64,000 bases of DNA from contig OX422184.1 in NCBI GenBank assembly GCA_949130485.1, forward strand, positions 11,477,996 through 11,541,995. Direction: 5' to 3'. The notes below the pieces were generated by a model. It was given only the letters and a program-made list of their open reading frames with translations. It ran no database searches and was not told where the DNA came from. Positions within the stretch are counted from its first letter, which is position 1; each line of letters begins with the position of its first letter. The stretch is from Agelas oroides. Lineage: Eukaryota > Porifera > Demospongiae > Agelasida > Agelasidae. A program made the position numbers and the translations under genes. Shown here piece by piece: positions 52,744 through 63,370 of this stretch.

Positions 52744-53480
52744 GCATAATGGAACAATATCAAATGGTCAAAAAATCCCCTGAGCAAGAAACTAAAAGAT
52801 CAACGATACCCTCAGTTTCCTTTGCAGAAAGTCCCGAGACCCTGTATCATGGCGTACGGTAGTACGCCATATGTAGGGATGACCCCGAAAAAAAATGGCC
52901 GCCACATTAAAAGTGCACAAATAACACGCTCGAAATGTCTTCATTAGATTAGTCAAAGGCCTGTATGAGCCATATCAGGCATTATCGAGTGTTTTCATGA
53001 GCAAAAAGACTGTTAAGTTTGCTGGAAAGTATCGCTAAGCACCAGACCGGCAAGTCGCCAAAAAGGACAAATCGTCTATCTTCTGACTTTCTTTCTTCTT
53101 CTTCTGCCTTCCACCGCGATAGCACGATAACGGCTGGAGCTTTTACAACGATTCAAACGCAAAACAACAGCATAAATCACTAGGTATTGCACCTGCCACT
53201 TATCGGTCTAAAAGAAAGAACTCAAACTTGTCGGCGATTCTCAGGTAATCTCACACTTACGCTAGCTGCTACACGCCATTTTGCTCGAATTAAATATTAC
53301 TCATAATTACGTCACCAGGGTTCAACTGAGCACGTGGTTCAGTACTTCGTAGAGAAGGTGAGAATTGAGCGTTGCCGAGTTTGCAAATCTGATTTCGTGG
53401 ATCAGTTGACGTAGTTGTGCTGCACTTTACATCGAACGCAATATGCGTAATGTCCGCAAGAAACGAGCGCAGTAAGGTAA
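52744..53480. other. No gene seen
   Basis: A CTT-rich run lies at about 53,085-53,105. Open frames on both strands around 53,290-53,707 lack motifs. A passage at 52,785-52,850 resembles the sequence near 56,730-56,800. Confidence 0.35.
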
Positions 53481-53481
53481 G

Positions 53482-54197
53482 GCGGGGTAACTTGGAACGG
53501 AAATTAGATTTTGGTACCTGCTGCTCAAGAAAGTTTTGTTCGAAGTCCGAAACAATGTTTGTGTGGGAGGCCCATCTGTCTACAGTAAAAGCTACTAAAA
53601 GCTGCTTGACTTTGCTTTTGTATCTTGGGCGCACAGCTGATCAATTGCTGCGGTTGCAAAAATTAGTAGGTGGTGTAACTTGGAACGCTTCCTGTTTTGG
53701 CACGTAGCAACTGTTATACTGCACAGAAACCATGGAAATACAAGTATTGAGCTCCTTTTAGATGTTAGGCTGTTCATCTGCCTCTAGTTCCTCTCTGTGC
53801 GTGCCTTGGAGGCATGCTCTGCTTGCAACGTCTTATCTATTGAATTTGCATGCAAAAAGTAGCAGATAATATCATGTAATTACCTGTAGCTTTCAAGTAC
53901 AAGCACCAAACTTTCACAGCAAGTTTAGAAGGCCTACCTGACAGCTGTAGATGGTAATCTGATGTGCAGGGGGCCGTTGTTAGAAGTTTGGAGTCGTCTG
54001 ATGAATTAATTTGCAAAATTTGATTGCGTAAGGAATACAAAATGCATGCAAAAGACCCTACAAAGCTGGAGTCAGAGACTTGCAACCCACAGTAAGAAAG
54101 TGCACTAGTGTACCTTCCAATACCATCCCACGAAGCTAGTCTAACAGTCTTTGTCCTGGAGTAAGAAGCTGAAGAATGTGCCGTGTTCCAAGTTACC
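53482..54197. repeat. Inverted repeat GGGGTAACTTGGAACG
   Basis: GGGGTAACTTGGAACGG at about 53,482 is inverted at about 54,181-54,197 (CCGTGTTCCAAGTTACCCC) with one extra base, and a further half copy GTGTAACTTGGAACG lies at 53,672. They may be the termini of a small element. No target duplication was read. Confidence 0.4.
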
Positions 54198-54725
54198 CCA
54201 CGTTCCAGCAGAACTACCTGCGAAACAAAGGGGGAAAAAAGGCAAGCGTCCCGTAATAATTACTGGAAGGATCCGGAGAAACACAGGGCATCTTCCCGGG
54301 CGTCCTCCCATGCCTGTTATTGGAAGGACCCTGAGACGAAAAGGGCGTCCTCCCATGCCTGTTATTGGAAGGACCCTGAGACTAAAAGGGTGTCCTCCCA
54401 TGCCTGTTATTGGAAGGACCCTGAGACGAAAAGGGCGCCCTCCCATACCCGTTATTGGGAGGACCCTGAGACCAAAAGGGCATCTTCCAGGGCATCCTCC
54501 CATACCCGTTATTGGGAGGACCCTGAGAAAGGAAGGGCAGCTTCCCGCGTATCCTCCCATACCCGCTATTGGGAGGACCCTGAGAATGGAAGGGCAGCTT
54601 CCCGCGTATCCTCCCATAGTAGTTATTGGAGGAACCCTGACAAAAAAAGGGCAGCAGCTCGTATGACTAATTTGAAGGCTGCAAAAGCCAAGCTCAAGTG
54701 GTATAGACGGTACTATGCCAGCTAG
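54183..54725 (+). CDS. ORF of 15-residue YWxDPE repeats
   Basis: The 180-codon frame begins MFQVTPRSSRTTCETKGEKR and then repeats units of the kind YWKDPETKRASSHAC about eight times. It ends LKAAKAKLKWYRRYYAS. The units are basic and regularly spaced, with aromatic-Trp-acidic-Asp-Pro in each. In DNA the unit is 45 bp, some with a 15-bp insert. Similar Tyr/Pro/Lys-rich repeats occur in N-terminal parts of some invertebrate transposon proteins, but I do not recognise this one. An opposite-strand frame is open over the same region and is a by-product of the repeat. Confidence 0.45.
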   Translation: MFQVTPRSSRTTCETKGEKRQASRNNYWKDPEKHRASSRASSHACYWKDPETKRASSHACYWKDPETKRVSSHACYWKDPETKRAPSHTRYWEDPETKRASSRASSHTRYWEDPEKGRAASRVSSHTRYWEDPENGRAASRVSSHSSYWRNPDKKRAAARMTNLKAAKAKLKWYRRYYAS

Positions 54726-54729
54726 TGTT

Positions 54730-55471
54730 TTAACCATCAAGTACTTCATATGACTTAGAACACTAGCCACTGATATTCAATTTCAAGTTTTATTGTCAAC
54801 TTTCACATTTGCTTGTTATAGTCATTTACATGCATATAGTACACATACAATGTTTACTGCGAGTTGATGGTAGCACTTTGGCTGGTGTCTTCTTAACATC
54901 CTCCTTTTGTGTTGTGCCTGAGTCTTCATATTCCTCCAACGAAGCAAGTGGCAGCCTATTGGTAGCTTGGTATACTCAAACTCTAGTAGCACCGAGTCAA
55001 CAGTGCATGGCTTCATTCCAAACTTCTGCACTAGAGGTGGCCACAGAACTGGCGGTTGTTCAGCTCCACAGACCCCTATGCGTTCGTTTCAAACCCATTT
55101 AGACTATAGCTACTCACCATCAAACAGTTCTGTAATGGGGTCTTACGACTCAATACTCTATGGAGAGTTTTTCGGTGAACCCATTATAGTCCACGTGAAA
55201 TGAGCACAGGATTTATAAGCTTGCATGCAAAGCCTTATTAAACTCATCTGCTTTTCACTTGGTTTTTATGAGGCTTTGCTTGGACTGTACTTCTAAACCC
55301 CCCGAAGTTTGATGTTTGGATTGACGATTTCACTTCAAAGCGTTTGAATTTATGACAATTCTTAGCTCTTTCTACTATCATACTGTACACACCATGCATC
55401 TTCCCCTCGGCCTACCCTCCCATGTCACTTCTCTCTTACCATTCCTAAACCAAAAAAAAAACAAAGCAAAC
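54730..55471. other. No gene seen
   Basis: Frames of about 70-97 codons on both strands at 54,809-55,203 carry no recognisable domain. Confidence 0.35.
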
Positions 55472-56545
55472 AAGTCACAAAAAAGTTTTCTCAATGAAAA
55501 CAAGCACATGTAGGGATGGAACCCTCAAAAACCAACCAAACAAGATAGGAACAACACCACAATACTTTTACACCATCCCTACATCTTGTGCCATTTTGCC
55601 AACCACGTACACCACAAAACCCTTCAAATTTAAGTTTTTAGGGTTTGTGCTTTTAGTTTAGTTATAGTTAGTTTTTATTTAGAAAATACTTTTGGTTTAG
55701 TTTAGTTGTAGTTTCCCGGTTTTACAAAATTTTTTAGTTAGTTATAGTTTCAACCACTGAAACTCTAAAACCCCTTACTAAAAGGTATTTAGTTACACTT
55801 ATTGTTGAAAACAGGCTGTATTCTGTTTTAGTACAGTTACGGTTTCTTCTTGTACGCCCTTGGACGTTTTAGTTACAGCCCCCAAGTTAGCAAGAAATTT
55901 AAGTTGCACTTTTGGTTAACTAAATTTTAAAAAGGCCATACTAAAATATATTTAGTTAAAGTTATAGTTAACTAAAACAACACTGCACACCAGCTACACC
56001 CACAAACCAACAAACAACCTTTCTCCCTACAACTAGCTACCTACCCCACAAACCCTTCAAACACACCACCATGTCGTTAACTACGGACCGACCCAGTACT
56101 GCTCACACAACAGCCTTCACTTACAAGACAACCCTTACCTGCCATGCCCAGCAGCTACAAAAGCCCACAACATACGCAACCCACTCCAACATGCCACACA
56201 GACTCAGCACTGATCTTGCACCCCACAGCTTGTACATATTAAACTAGCTAACCATGCCTGCCACACTCAACCGTAACAAAGTTACAGCCACCCACAACAC
56301 AACGCACTCTCCATACACAACAACGTGCACTACACACCCAGTACTGCTCGTTCCACAGGCTTCCATGCCCAAGACAACCCTTCTGTGCACACAAGTAACA
56401 AACACAATGCATAGTCGGCAAAATGGCACAAGATGTAGGGATGGTGTAAAAGTATTGTGGTGTTGTTCCTATCTTGTTTGGTTGGTTTTTGAGGGTTCCA
56501 TCCCTACATGTGCTTGTTTTCATTGAGAAAACTTTTTTGTGACTT
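55472..56545. mobile_element. Foldback element with 129-bp inverted repeats
   Basis: Bases 55,472-55,600 and 56,417-56,545 are inverse copies of 129 bp with very few differences. They begin AAGTCACAAAAAAGTTTTCT. Between them are a T/A-rich piece built on TTTAGTTATAGTTAGTTTT (55,640-55,985) and an A/C-rich stretch. No ORF with motifs. The arms are far better conserved than those of most elements here. Confidence 0.8.
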
Positions 56546-56551
56546 TTTTAC

Positions 56552-56963
56552 CTTCACACCGTCAGGTTTGCCGGTCCATAGGGACAGGATATTTTCACGA
56601 CACGTATCGGTTCAAACTTCAGATCAGGGTACCTATGTGACCAGTTAGGAACATATTTATACCAGTAATGGTCCTTACACCATCTATTGTATTCACTACA
56701 GTTGTAAGCCTTCAATGAACAAAGTATACTGACTGAGGAAGAACAAAAAATATCAAAACCATCAGTTTCCCTTACAGAAAGTCTCGATACCTTGTGCCTT
56801 ACCTCCACACTGTCAGGTCAGACAGTTCATAGGGACAGGATATTTTCCATCGGTTCAAACTTCAGACAAGTGTACCTACGTGACCAGTAAGGAACATATT
56901 TATACCAGTAATGGTCCTTGCAACATCTATCGTATTCATTACCATTGTAAGCCTTCAATGAAA
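56552..56963 (-). repeat. Tandem duplication with an exon-like frame
   Basis: 56,552-56,722 and 56,803-56,963 are direct copies at a distance of about 250 bp, with about 85-90% identity by eye. On the minus strand each encodes SLKAYN..EY.R.CKDHYWYKYVP.WS.RY, with changes mostly preserving the frame (WCKDHYWYKYVPNWS in one, CCKDHYWYKYVPYWS in the other). The right-hand copy has a stop soon after. It could be a duplicated exon of an unknown protein. Confidence 0.5.
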
Positions 56964-57193
56964 GGTCAAAGTTCACTAATGAGTTTTATTCCTGTCTCTA
57001 GCCGCTAGTGTAAAAACCGCGTCCAAGGTCGAAGTTGAACACGTGTTTTGTCACTAGCTCGGTAAGTACAACTTTTGTAAGTTCATGATTGTAGCGACTG
57101 AAGGGTCTGGGGTCCAGACTATTACTTGCCTGAATAAAAGCTGTTTGTATTTTTTCTCTCCCTGATGCCCTAGTTGTGATGTTACACTCTTTG

Positions 57194-57348
57194 TAGTCTC
57201 GTAAGCCAGACCCACTTCCGCAAGAGAGGGAAGGATCTGGTGAGCGCCTTGTCCCACCGGAATGCAATTAGCTGGATGACGTAATCAGATTTCAAATAAT
57301 GCACTCTTGAATTACCTGTTGCGGAAGGGGTCTGGCTTGCGAGACTAG
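57194..57348. mobile_element. 155-bp MITE with 8-bp duplication
   Basis: TAGTCTCGTAAGCCAGACCC and its inverse (GGGTCTGGCTTGCGAGACTA) form the ends, with arms of about 30 bp. ACTCTTTG is repeated at 57,186-57,193 and 57,349-57,356. The 8-bp duplication is consistent with hAT or P-type transposases. Confidence 0.75.
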
Positions 57349-57504
57349 ACTCTTTGATGGAGTCGTTGTTGCTGTGGGACACCAAAGTTGTTTACCTCCT
57401 TCAGCAGGGGACTGTTCGAAGTTTACCATCCCTCCAGAGGGTTGCCAGCGCTTCCTCACAGGTTAGTCAGAAGCTAGCAATTTATCTCTCATAATTATCT
57501 GGGT

Positions 57505-58363
57505 ATATGGAAAAGCAGGAAATGGAAATGAAACGGAAATGGGAACAAAAAAACACACCAATCACTTGTGCAATGTTTCTTCATAGTGTGCTTAGTCATT
57601 ACTCTTGTATTCTAGTTAGCAATGGTTATAGGACTGGCTTTTATGAGTCATGTGCTTTGCCTTTACTCTTGTACTGTGCTTTGTGATTACTGCTTTTAGT
57701 GTGGTTGACATGTGGCAAGCAATGTTGCAGTCTAGTCTGGTTCACATGTGAGAAGGTCTCAGCACAAGACTAGTTGCAATCTGACCATGAGAGTAACCTA
57801 CTTCGTTTTGGAACAAGGCCAGCATTCCTACTCTTGCAGCCTCGTTCCTAGACCTACTTCCAGTTTTGATTGCTTGCAGTGTGTGAAGCAAATTATGGCT
57901 TCATACCCGGGCCCTGGGTACAATAGTCCCATCCCAACCATTGCCCCCCCCCCCTCTAATACTTGCCAATGCAGAAATACTGGTGTAGTGTTCTGATTCA
58001 AACATTAATCTCAGGACATGTACAGGGCATATTTATGCAGAATCAGCTAGTTACTAAGTATGGAACACCAAAGATAGAATAGCTACTGCTGAGAACATAA
58101 ACAATGACTTGTACCACCCAAGTGAGAAATACTAAACAATCACACATTACACTACAACCGGGGGCAGGTGAAGGGAAAGGCTAGGCTAGCTAGGCTAGCA
58201 AACCAAAAACTGGAGGTAGGGAGAGCACTCACAGCATTGGGATGCCTAGGAACGACACAACGTGCAAATCTTGCTAGGACTACAACAGCTAAGAGGTTGC
58301 ATTTCCATTTCCGTTTTCAGTTTCCAGTTTCCAGTTTCATTTCCATTTCCTGCTTTTCCATAT
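57505..58363. repeat. Perfect 30-bp inverted repeat
   Basis: ATATGGAAAAGCAGGAAATG plus 10 more bases at 57,505-57,534 is perfectly inverted at 58,334-58,363. It encloses a TAGCCTCGTTCC terminus (57,838) and no gene. Confidence 0.7.
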
Positions 58364-58553
58364 GCTCGAATTACCTCGTTTTACCTTATCTTACCTTATC
58401 TTGATCTAGCTTGCAATGTGTTGATGTGTATTTTGTGTCGTGTATCTGTATGTTGTGGAAGCAAAACGAAGTGTATCAGTAATTGTTTGATTGAACATGA
58501 CTGCAAAAATGGCAGAAATACTCGCAATTTGTCATGATATTTGGGTATGTTAA

Positions 58554-59183
58554 GGTGGCAGGATAGGTGGGCGTGGTTTATGAAATATATCAACATAAAA
58601 TTTCTCGTACAGAATTCATCCCAGCACAACAAAACCTACTGAATATGAAGCAGGGAGGGTAGTGAATGTGTACAGGGAAAACCGTTGAAATAGACACTTT
58701 GTAGCCACGGTAAGCACACGAGTGTCCCCGCAGACTATTAACCAAAAATCTATAGTACAAAGTACGCTAGCGACTCGACCTCGCTGTTGGAGATGCGCAT
58801 TAATAAACTCTAGGGCGGCTCGAAGCGTTTTTGCCGCTACGGTAAATGGTACTTGAAATAGAAAGTTTTGAATGAGAAAAACTTACTGTCTTACCCAAAT
58901 TTCCTTGAAACAACGGGACGTAATGGAAGGCGATATCGCAAAAACTGCTTTGAGTCGCCCTTCGCACGGTATTTTTGCATAGTTTCACCGTCTTCGCTAG
59001 TTGTAAATCAGTCTCCATGACTTTATTTTTGGTTACAAAAAAGTTAGGTAACTAGCACCATAACGGCTGAGTTCAAAGTTCAAAGTGAATAGCACATGCG
59101 CATATATACGTTCAATTAGGAGTTATGGTATCTTAGTTTATTGCTACGCACGCGCCGTATGCACAGAACAGTATCCCGCCACC
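58554..59183. mobile_element. TTAA element with GGTGGCRGGATA termini
   Basis: GGTGGCAGGATAGG starts at 58,554 and the inverse (GTATCCCGCCACC) ends at 59,183. TTAA lies at 58,550-58,553 and 59,184-59,187. No transposase. The termini resemble those of 26,312-27,019. Confidence 0.75.
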
Positions 59184-59187
59184 TTAA

Positions 59188-59688
59188 TGTTCTCTCTTTT
59201 CTAACTCAAGATATTCAGCCTGGTGAGATGTTTTTGACTGTTACGTCTCTTCCTCCGCCTTCTACATACACTCAAATTACTGCACTCATGGGACAGGAAA
59301 TACTGTGATGATGAAATAGTGCCCTTGCTCTTTGTACCAACAACTCTGCAGGGCTATAGCCACCGGTCGGTTAGTCTGGTTTCAACCTGACCACACCTTT
59401 CCTCACTCAAATGAGGCTTGCTTGTCATTGTCAATCAATGCCATTGCTCGGCAGACACCCATGCAAGATCCTCATGCACAGAGCGTGCGTTGGGAGGTGA
59501 CATGTTGAAACTTGTGAGATGGCTGCGAACATTGCAAAATAGTATCTTCCGAGTCTTCCTTCCAACAACTTTCTGTTCTTCCAAGCAAACGATTAGTCTT
59601 ACAAACCTCACCTGCAAAGGGTGCAAATGATCAGAAAACCGAAACCAGTGCTGTACAGTGCAATGGGCAGATATTCATGCATATACCA
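59188..59688. other. No gene seen
   Basis: Antisense frames at 59,418-59,630 have no motif. Confidence 0.35.
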
Positions 59689-59690
59689 TA

Positions 59691-60290
59691 TAGCGGGTTA
59701 TTTACGTGGGTGGAAACTTTCGTGAAAAGCTGGAAGAGGCCCTCAGAATTAAATCTTGTGGTTTTAAATTTTGTGGTGCGATATTATACTTTCGCGCTTG
59801 CATATAACGTAATGTGAACTTTGAACTAGGTACACGTGATATGAATTTTGTTTTTGATGAGGAACGTGTAGCCAGACTCTCGCCGGAAAGAGTCTGGCTA
59901 CATGATACTAGAGGAAAGGTGGAGCACTTCAATTTTGAGTTTTGCGTGAGAGGCTACCACGTCTACAAAACATGAACTCGGTGCTTGCATACCTGAACGA
60001 GAGGTACTGGCCCCATTTTTTGGTCGTCCTTCTGCCTTGTTCCATCACTTCTCTGTTCACTTGCTCCATCACCACACTCGGGACAGCTTGAGAAAGGGGA
60101 CCGTACGGATCAAGAGCACTGTCAACAGGGCACGAGTAGCGAAAAGGAGCTATAAAAAATGGCACGCCCGGTCCGAATGTTAGCACTGAGCTGCAGTGTG
60201 GGTAGAAAATTTCGTGGGGGGAAAATTTCGTGACACCGGGGCTAACCACAAAAATAACGAAAATTTGCACCCCACGGAAATAACCCGCTA
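59691..60290. mobile_element. 600-bp TA element (TAGCGGGTTATTT termini)
   Basis: TAGCGGGTTATTTACGTGGG at the left is inverted at the right (CCCACGGAAATAACCCGCTA). TA flanks both ends (59,689-59,690 and 60,291-60,292), as made by mariner/Tc-type transposases. A small perfect hairpin element fragment is nested at 59,867-59,902. Confidence 0.8.
59867..59902. repeat. Perfect 14-bp hairpin nested in the TA element
   Basis: TGTAGCCAGACTCT at 59,867-59,880 pairs perfectly with AGAGTCTGGCTACA at 59,889-59,902 across an 8-nt loop. The arm resembles the CCAGAC termini of the 57,194-57,348 element. Confidence 0.75.
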
Positions 60291-61300
60291 TACGCTATGA
60301 AACTCTGTCGTCTGGCCTCTGAGAAGTGATCTCAGAAGCAATCTCGTAGTCTATAGATTCCGAAAATTTTGTTGGGGGGGGGGAATGCCCCCAAACTGCC
60401 GCCCTAGTTGTTGCATACTTATGCATGCACTAGTAACCTGACCACTTCAAAATCTGATGGCTACGACCCTGCTCCCACAGCTTGGAGATCCTCGTTACTA
60501 CTACACAGTGGTTTTCCCTCTGATGTTTTGGTGTGTGGGACCACGAGCTGGTGGATATGTCCTTTCAACTGCTGCCATAGCGGAGTGGGTGAACATCATA
60601 CTGAAGTGGTAGGTAATGTACTTGATTTTAGTGCTGCCACGATGTATCGATATTTCTAGCCCGCTACTATGTGGTTGCTATGTAATAGAGTGCATTATAT
60701 TTCAGATAAAGCCTTGTAATTTGTATCCCGTGGGCATCAAGTACAGGTAACTTTATTTGCCTGGAGTTACGCAGAAATGTACGTATTTTTATGTGCATTC
60801 TCAACCGCTCAGCATTGCGATAACACAGAATGGGTCGACGACAGCGATAGCGATAGCCAGTCCGAGAACAAGCCGTGCGGACAAGCCCCAACGGGCCAAA
60901 AGAGACGAAAATCAAACCGGTAACGCTCTGTGCTCACGGTGGCTACGAAGCTAGCTTTGAGGCTTGTTTCGTGGACATAGGATGCCTTGAGAAACATAAT
61001 TTGTCAACAGCGCTGTTGGAAAACAGCAGAAAGCATCACGGCATAGCCGTCAATTCTCATAAGGCTTCGCCACTCGGGCCCGTTTCCGGATGGCTGTCGT
61101 CGCCCATCGCAGTGTTGAACGGTTTCAAAGTCGCAGCTACGACAAAACTGGTTGTTACTACAAGTAACTGAGTACTACCGTACCTGTAAGCTAGCTAGAC
61201 TACTAGTGCAAACTTCAAAAAACAGCTGCGTTCACAAATAAACACACCGCTGACATAGCAACACATTGAAGCGCTTGTGCAAACGGGCTAGAAGCCAGTT

Positions 61301-61396
61301 ATTAACCGCACCCTCGGGCTTTAGTTGATATATAAGCAACACCGCCCTCGGGCGGTGTGCTTATATATCTACTAAAGCCCTCGTGAGCAGTTAATA
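61301..61396. repeat. Long hairpin inside the hAT-like element
   Basis: GCTTTAGTTGATATATAAGC then AACACCGCC pairs with GGCGGTGTGCTTATATATCT and ACTAAAGC across CTCG. The arms extend to about 45 bp with a few mismatches. Confidence 0.75.
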
Positions 61397-61604
61397 AGTA
61401 TAACATTGATATATCACGACATAATATTTTCACGACACGATACGATAGACGTTCGATCAGTATCGATATGCACAAGAGTATAATTATTGGGGGTGTCCCC
61501 GCAGCACGTGCCGCTACTACGAAGTGTTCTTTTTCCCTGTGAAGAATGTCGACGGTGGCGAGTTAGAGAAGCTAGTTGCTAAACAGAAGTGCAAGAGCAA
61601 GGTT

Positions 61605-61740
61605 GCGAGCCCACTCGCAGGAACTTGTGGAGTTACGTGAAGACAGTGGCGATAAGCCTGGGCCGAGCGTCAGCGAGCCCCCTCACAGGAACTTGTGGAG
61701 TTACGTGAAAACAGTGGCGATAAGCCTGGGCCGAGCGTCT
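61605..61740. repeat. 68-bp direct repeat, two copies
   Basis: GCGAGCCCACTCGCAGGAAC... at 61,605-61,672 recurs at 61,673-61,740 with three differences and includes GATAAGCCTGGGCCGAGCGT in both. Confidence 0.8.
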
Positions 61741-62094
61741 TGAGATCGCTGAACCGCGATTCCAGCTACCGCACCGAACGCACTTCACCAGCAAGGTCAT
61801 ACCGCACTGTTCGAGCTAACGTTGAGAAGCAGCCTTACCTCTGAGCATGCAGATCAGCTAATTTTCTCTTTGAGAACTCTCAGTAGCTGTTAGTGTACGG
61901 TACAACCAATCAAGTGTTTACATTGTACCTTCACTATTGGCTTCATTGTGTCACTGTAGTTGTTCCATTATTGCTACGCTGCAATTTCACCTTTGACCTC
62001 CTTATATTATATCATGAAATGTGATATATCGTGACATAAAGGACTGTGACATGTGACATAAATATTCTTATATCGTGGCAGCACTACTTGATTT

Positions 62095-62860
62095 ACATGT
62101 GGATGTCATTGTTCTTATCCAGAAAAAATTTAATACAGTGGGGAAGCATCGAAGCACCAAACCACCTAAGTGGGGTCACCACAGTAAAAAACTATACCGT
62201 AAAATATTACGAGTTTGTTGCGATCCGTATTGTTGTGAGTGCGCAGCATGAGTAACAATGCCAACGGCAACGAATGAGTGCTATTTTCCCCATATACCTG
62301 TAGTTTGATACTATGGTGATAATGATCATACAAACCTCCACTTTCATTGCACCTTGAGACGCAGCACACGTGACTTGTAGTACCTGATGCGGATTCTCTT
62401 ACAGTAAAAAACATGGCTTTTTATAAACTATGTGCAGCTGCAAGGCTTCTCCATTGACTCCCATATATACATTTGTGTGAGTTAGATGTATGATACTGTG
62501 CAGTGCTAAGGCGCTTACATGTACGAACAGAACACCGCAAACCTCACTATCGGAGTTGCGTCTTTTCAGCGTACATAGGAATATGCCAAGGAAACTCATC
62601 CTTCCAATGTGTCACATGGTACACATTGGACAGTGCAGTAGCTCTTGACCAAATGGTTAGGGCTAAGTGTTACAGTTGGGGTTAAGGTTAGGGCTAGGGC
62701 CAGGGAATGTAATCCTTTTTGTCTCTGAATGTGACAAATACCTTTGTGTCTTGCTCTCCTGACCTGGTTTGATAGTGTCCCTTCACCAATCCATGGTGAA
62801 AGGACAGCACCTTGTGCACACTGACTTACTATATAGCCACACAGATCCATTTTTCTTTTA
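62095..62860. other. No gene seen; telomere-like words
   Basis: Bases 62,655-62,705 contain several copies of GGTTAGGG/GGCTAGGG-like words. These are too few and too irregular to call a telomeric array. No gene. Confidence 0.35.
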
Positions 62861-62984
62861 ACACTTAGGACGCGAAGCACCAATATACTGGCGCATGGGC
62901 TATACACGCGTAGCGCGATGCGAACATATTGGCACCGGAGATATTACCCGTGTAAGTAGCGAAGCCAAGCGAACTTTTTGGGTA

Positions 62985-63370
62985 AATCCCTTCCCGTTGA
63001 GTAGTAATAAGTGTAGACCACACCTTTCCATAACACGCAGGGAAGGCGGAAGGGGCGGTGCTAGTTCGTGATCATTCGAGAAGGGCCGTCAAAGTGAAGC
63101 TTTTTCTTTAACATAGGGAGCAAGAAGCTTCCAGATTTCACATAAGGCTGGAGTACTAGCTTCAAATAACTTGGAAAAGGGCTTAGTCCGTCAGAGCTGT
63201 AAGTAACAAATGGGACAATAGGCGCCATTTCAAATTGCTGGTAGGCTATGATATACACCTACAGATAATAGCTTCAAACGGTACATATCGCTTACCTAGC
63301 GACAATCAGCAATTTAGATTAACTAGTCCAGCCTTGTTACATGCTACCTATGCAAATCAAGCCACTGGCC
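62985..63370 (+). mobile_element. Deletion derivative of the P-like element (candidate)
   Basis: The left part (62,985-63,110) matches 10,985-11,130 and the right part (63,290-63,370) matches 13,620-13,710. In the full copy about 2.5 kb including the transposase lies between those two segments. Here only about 180 nt do. This is what a non-autonomous internally deleted element looks like. I did not find the exact termini or a target duplication. Confidence 0.55.

Larger units (their letters stand above)
60629..62086. mobile_element. hAT-like 1.46-kb non-autonomous element, 8-bp duplication
   Basis: TAGTGCTGCCACGAT (left) and ATCGTGGCAGCACTA (right) are perfect inverted termini. CTTGATTT is repeated at 60,621-60,628 and 62,087-62,094. 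Eight-base duplications and a TAGNGNTGCCA start fit the hAT superfamily. The interior holds no hAT transposase that I can recognise, only one 98-codon frame (60,875-61,171). It also contains a large hairpin and a 68-bp tandem repeat. Confidence 0.85.

Noticed and set aside
54141-54770. 209-codon minus-strand ORF
   Set aside because: Antisense by-product of the 45-bp repeat encoding the YWxDPE units.
62655-62710. Interstitial telomere repeat (TTAGGG-like words)
   Set aside because: Only a few irregular words (GGTTAGGG, GGCTAGGG, GGTTAAGG). A similar short run at about 24,460 shows that it is common low-complexity sequence.
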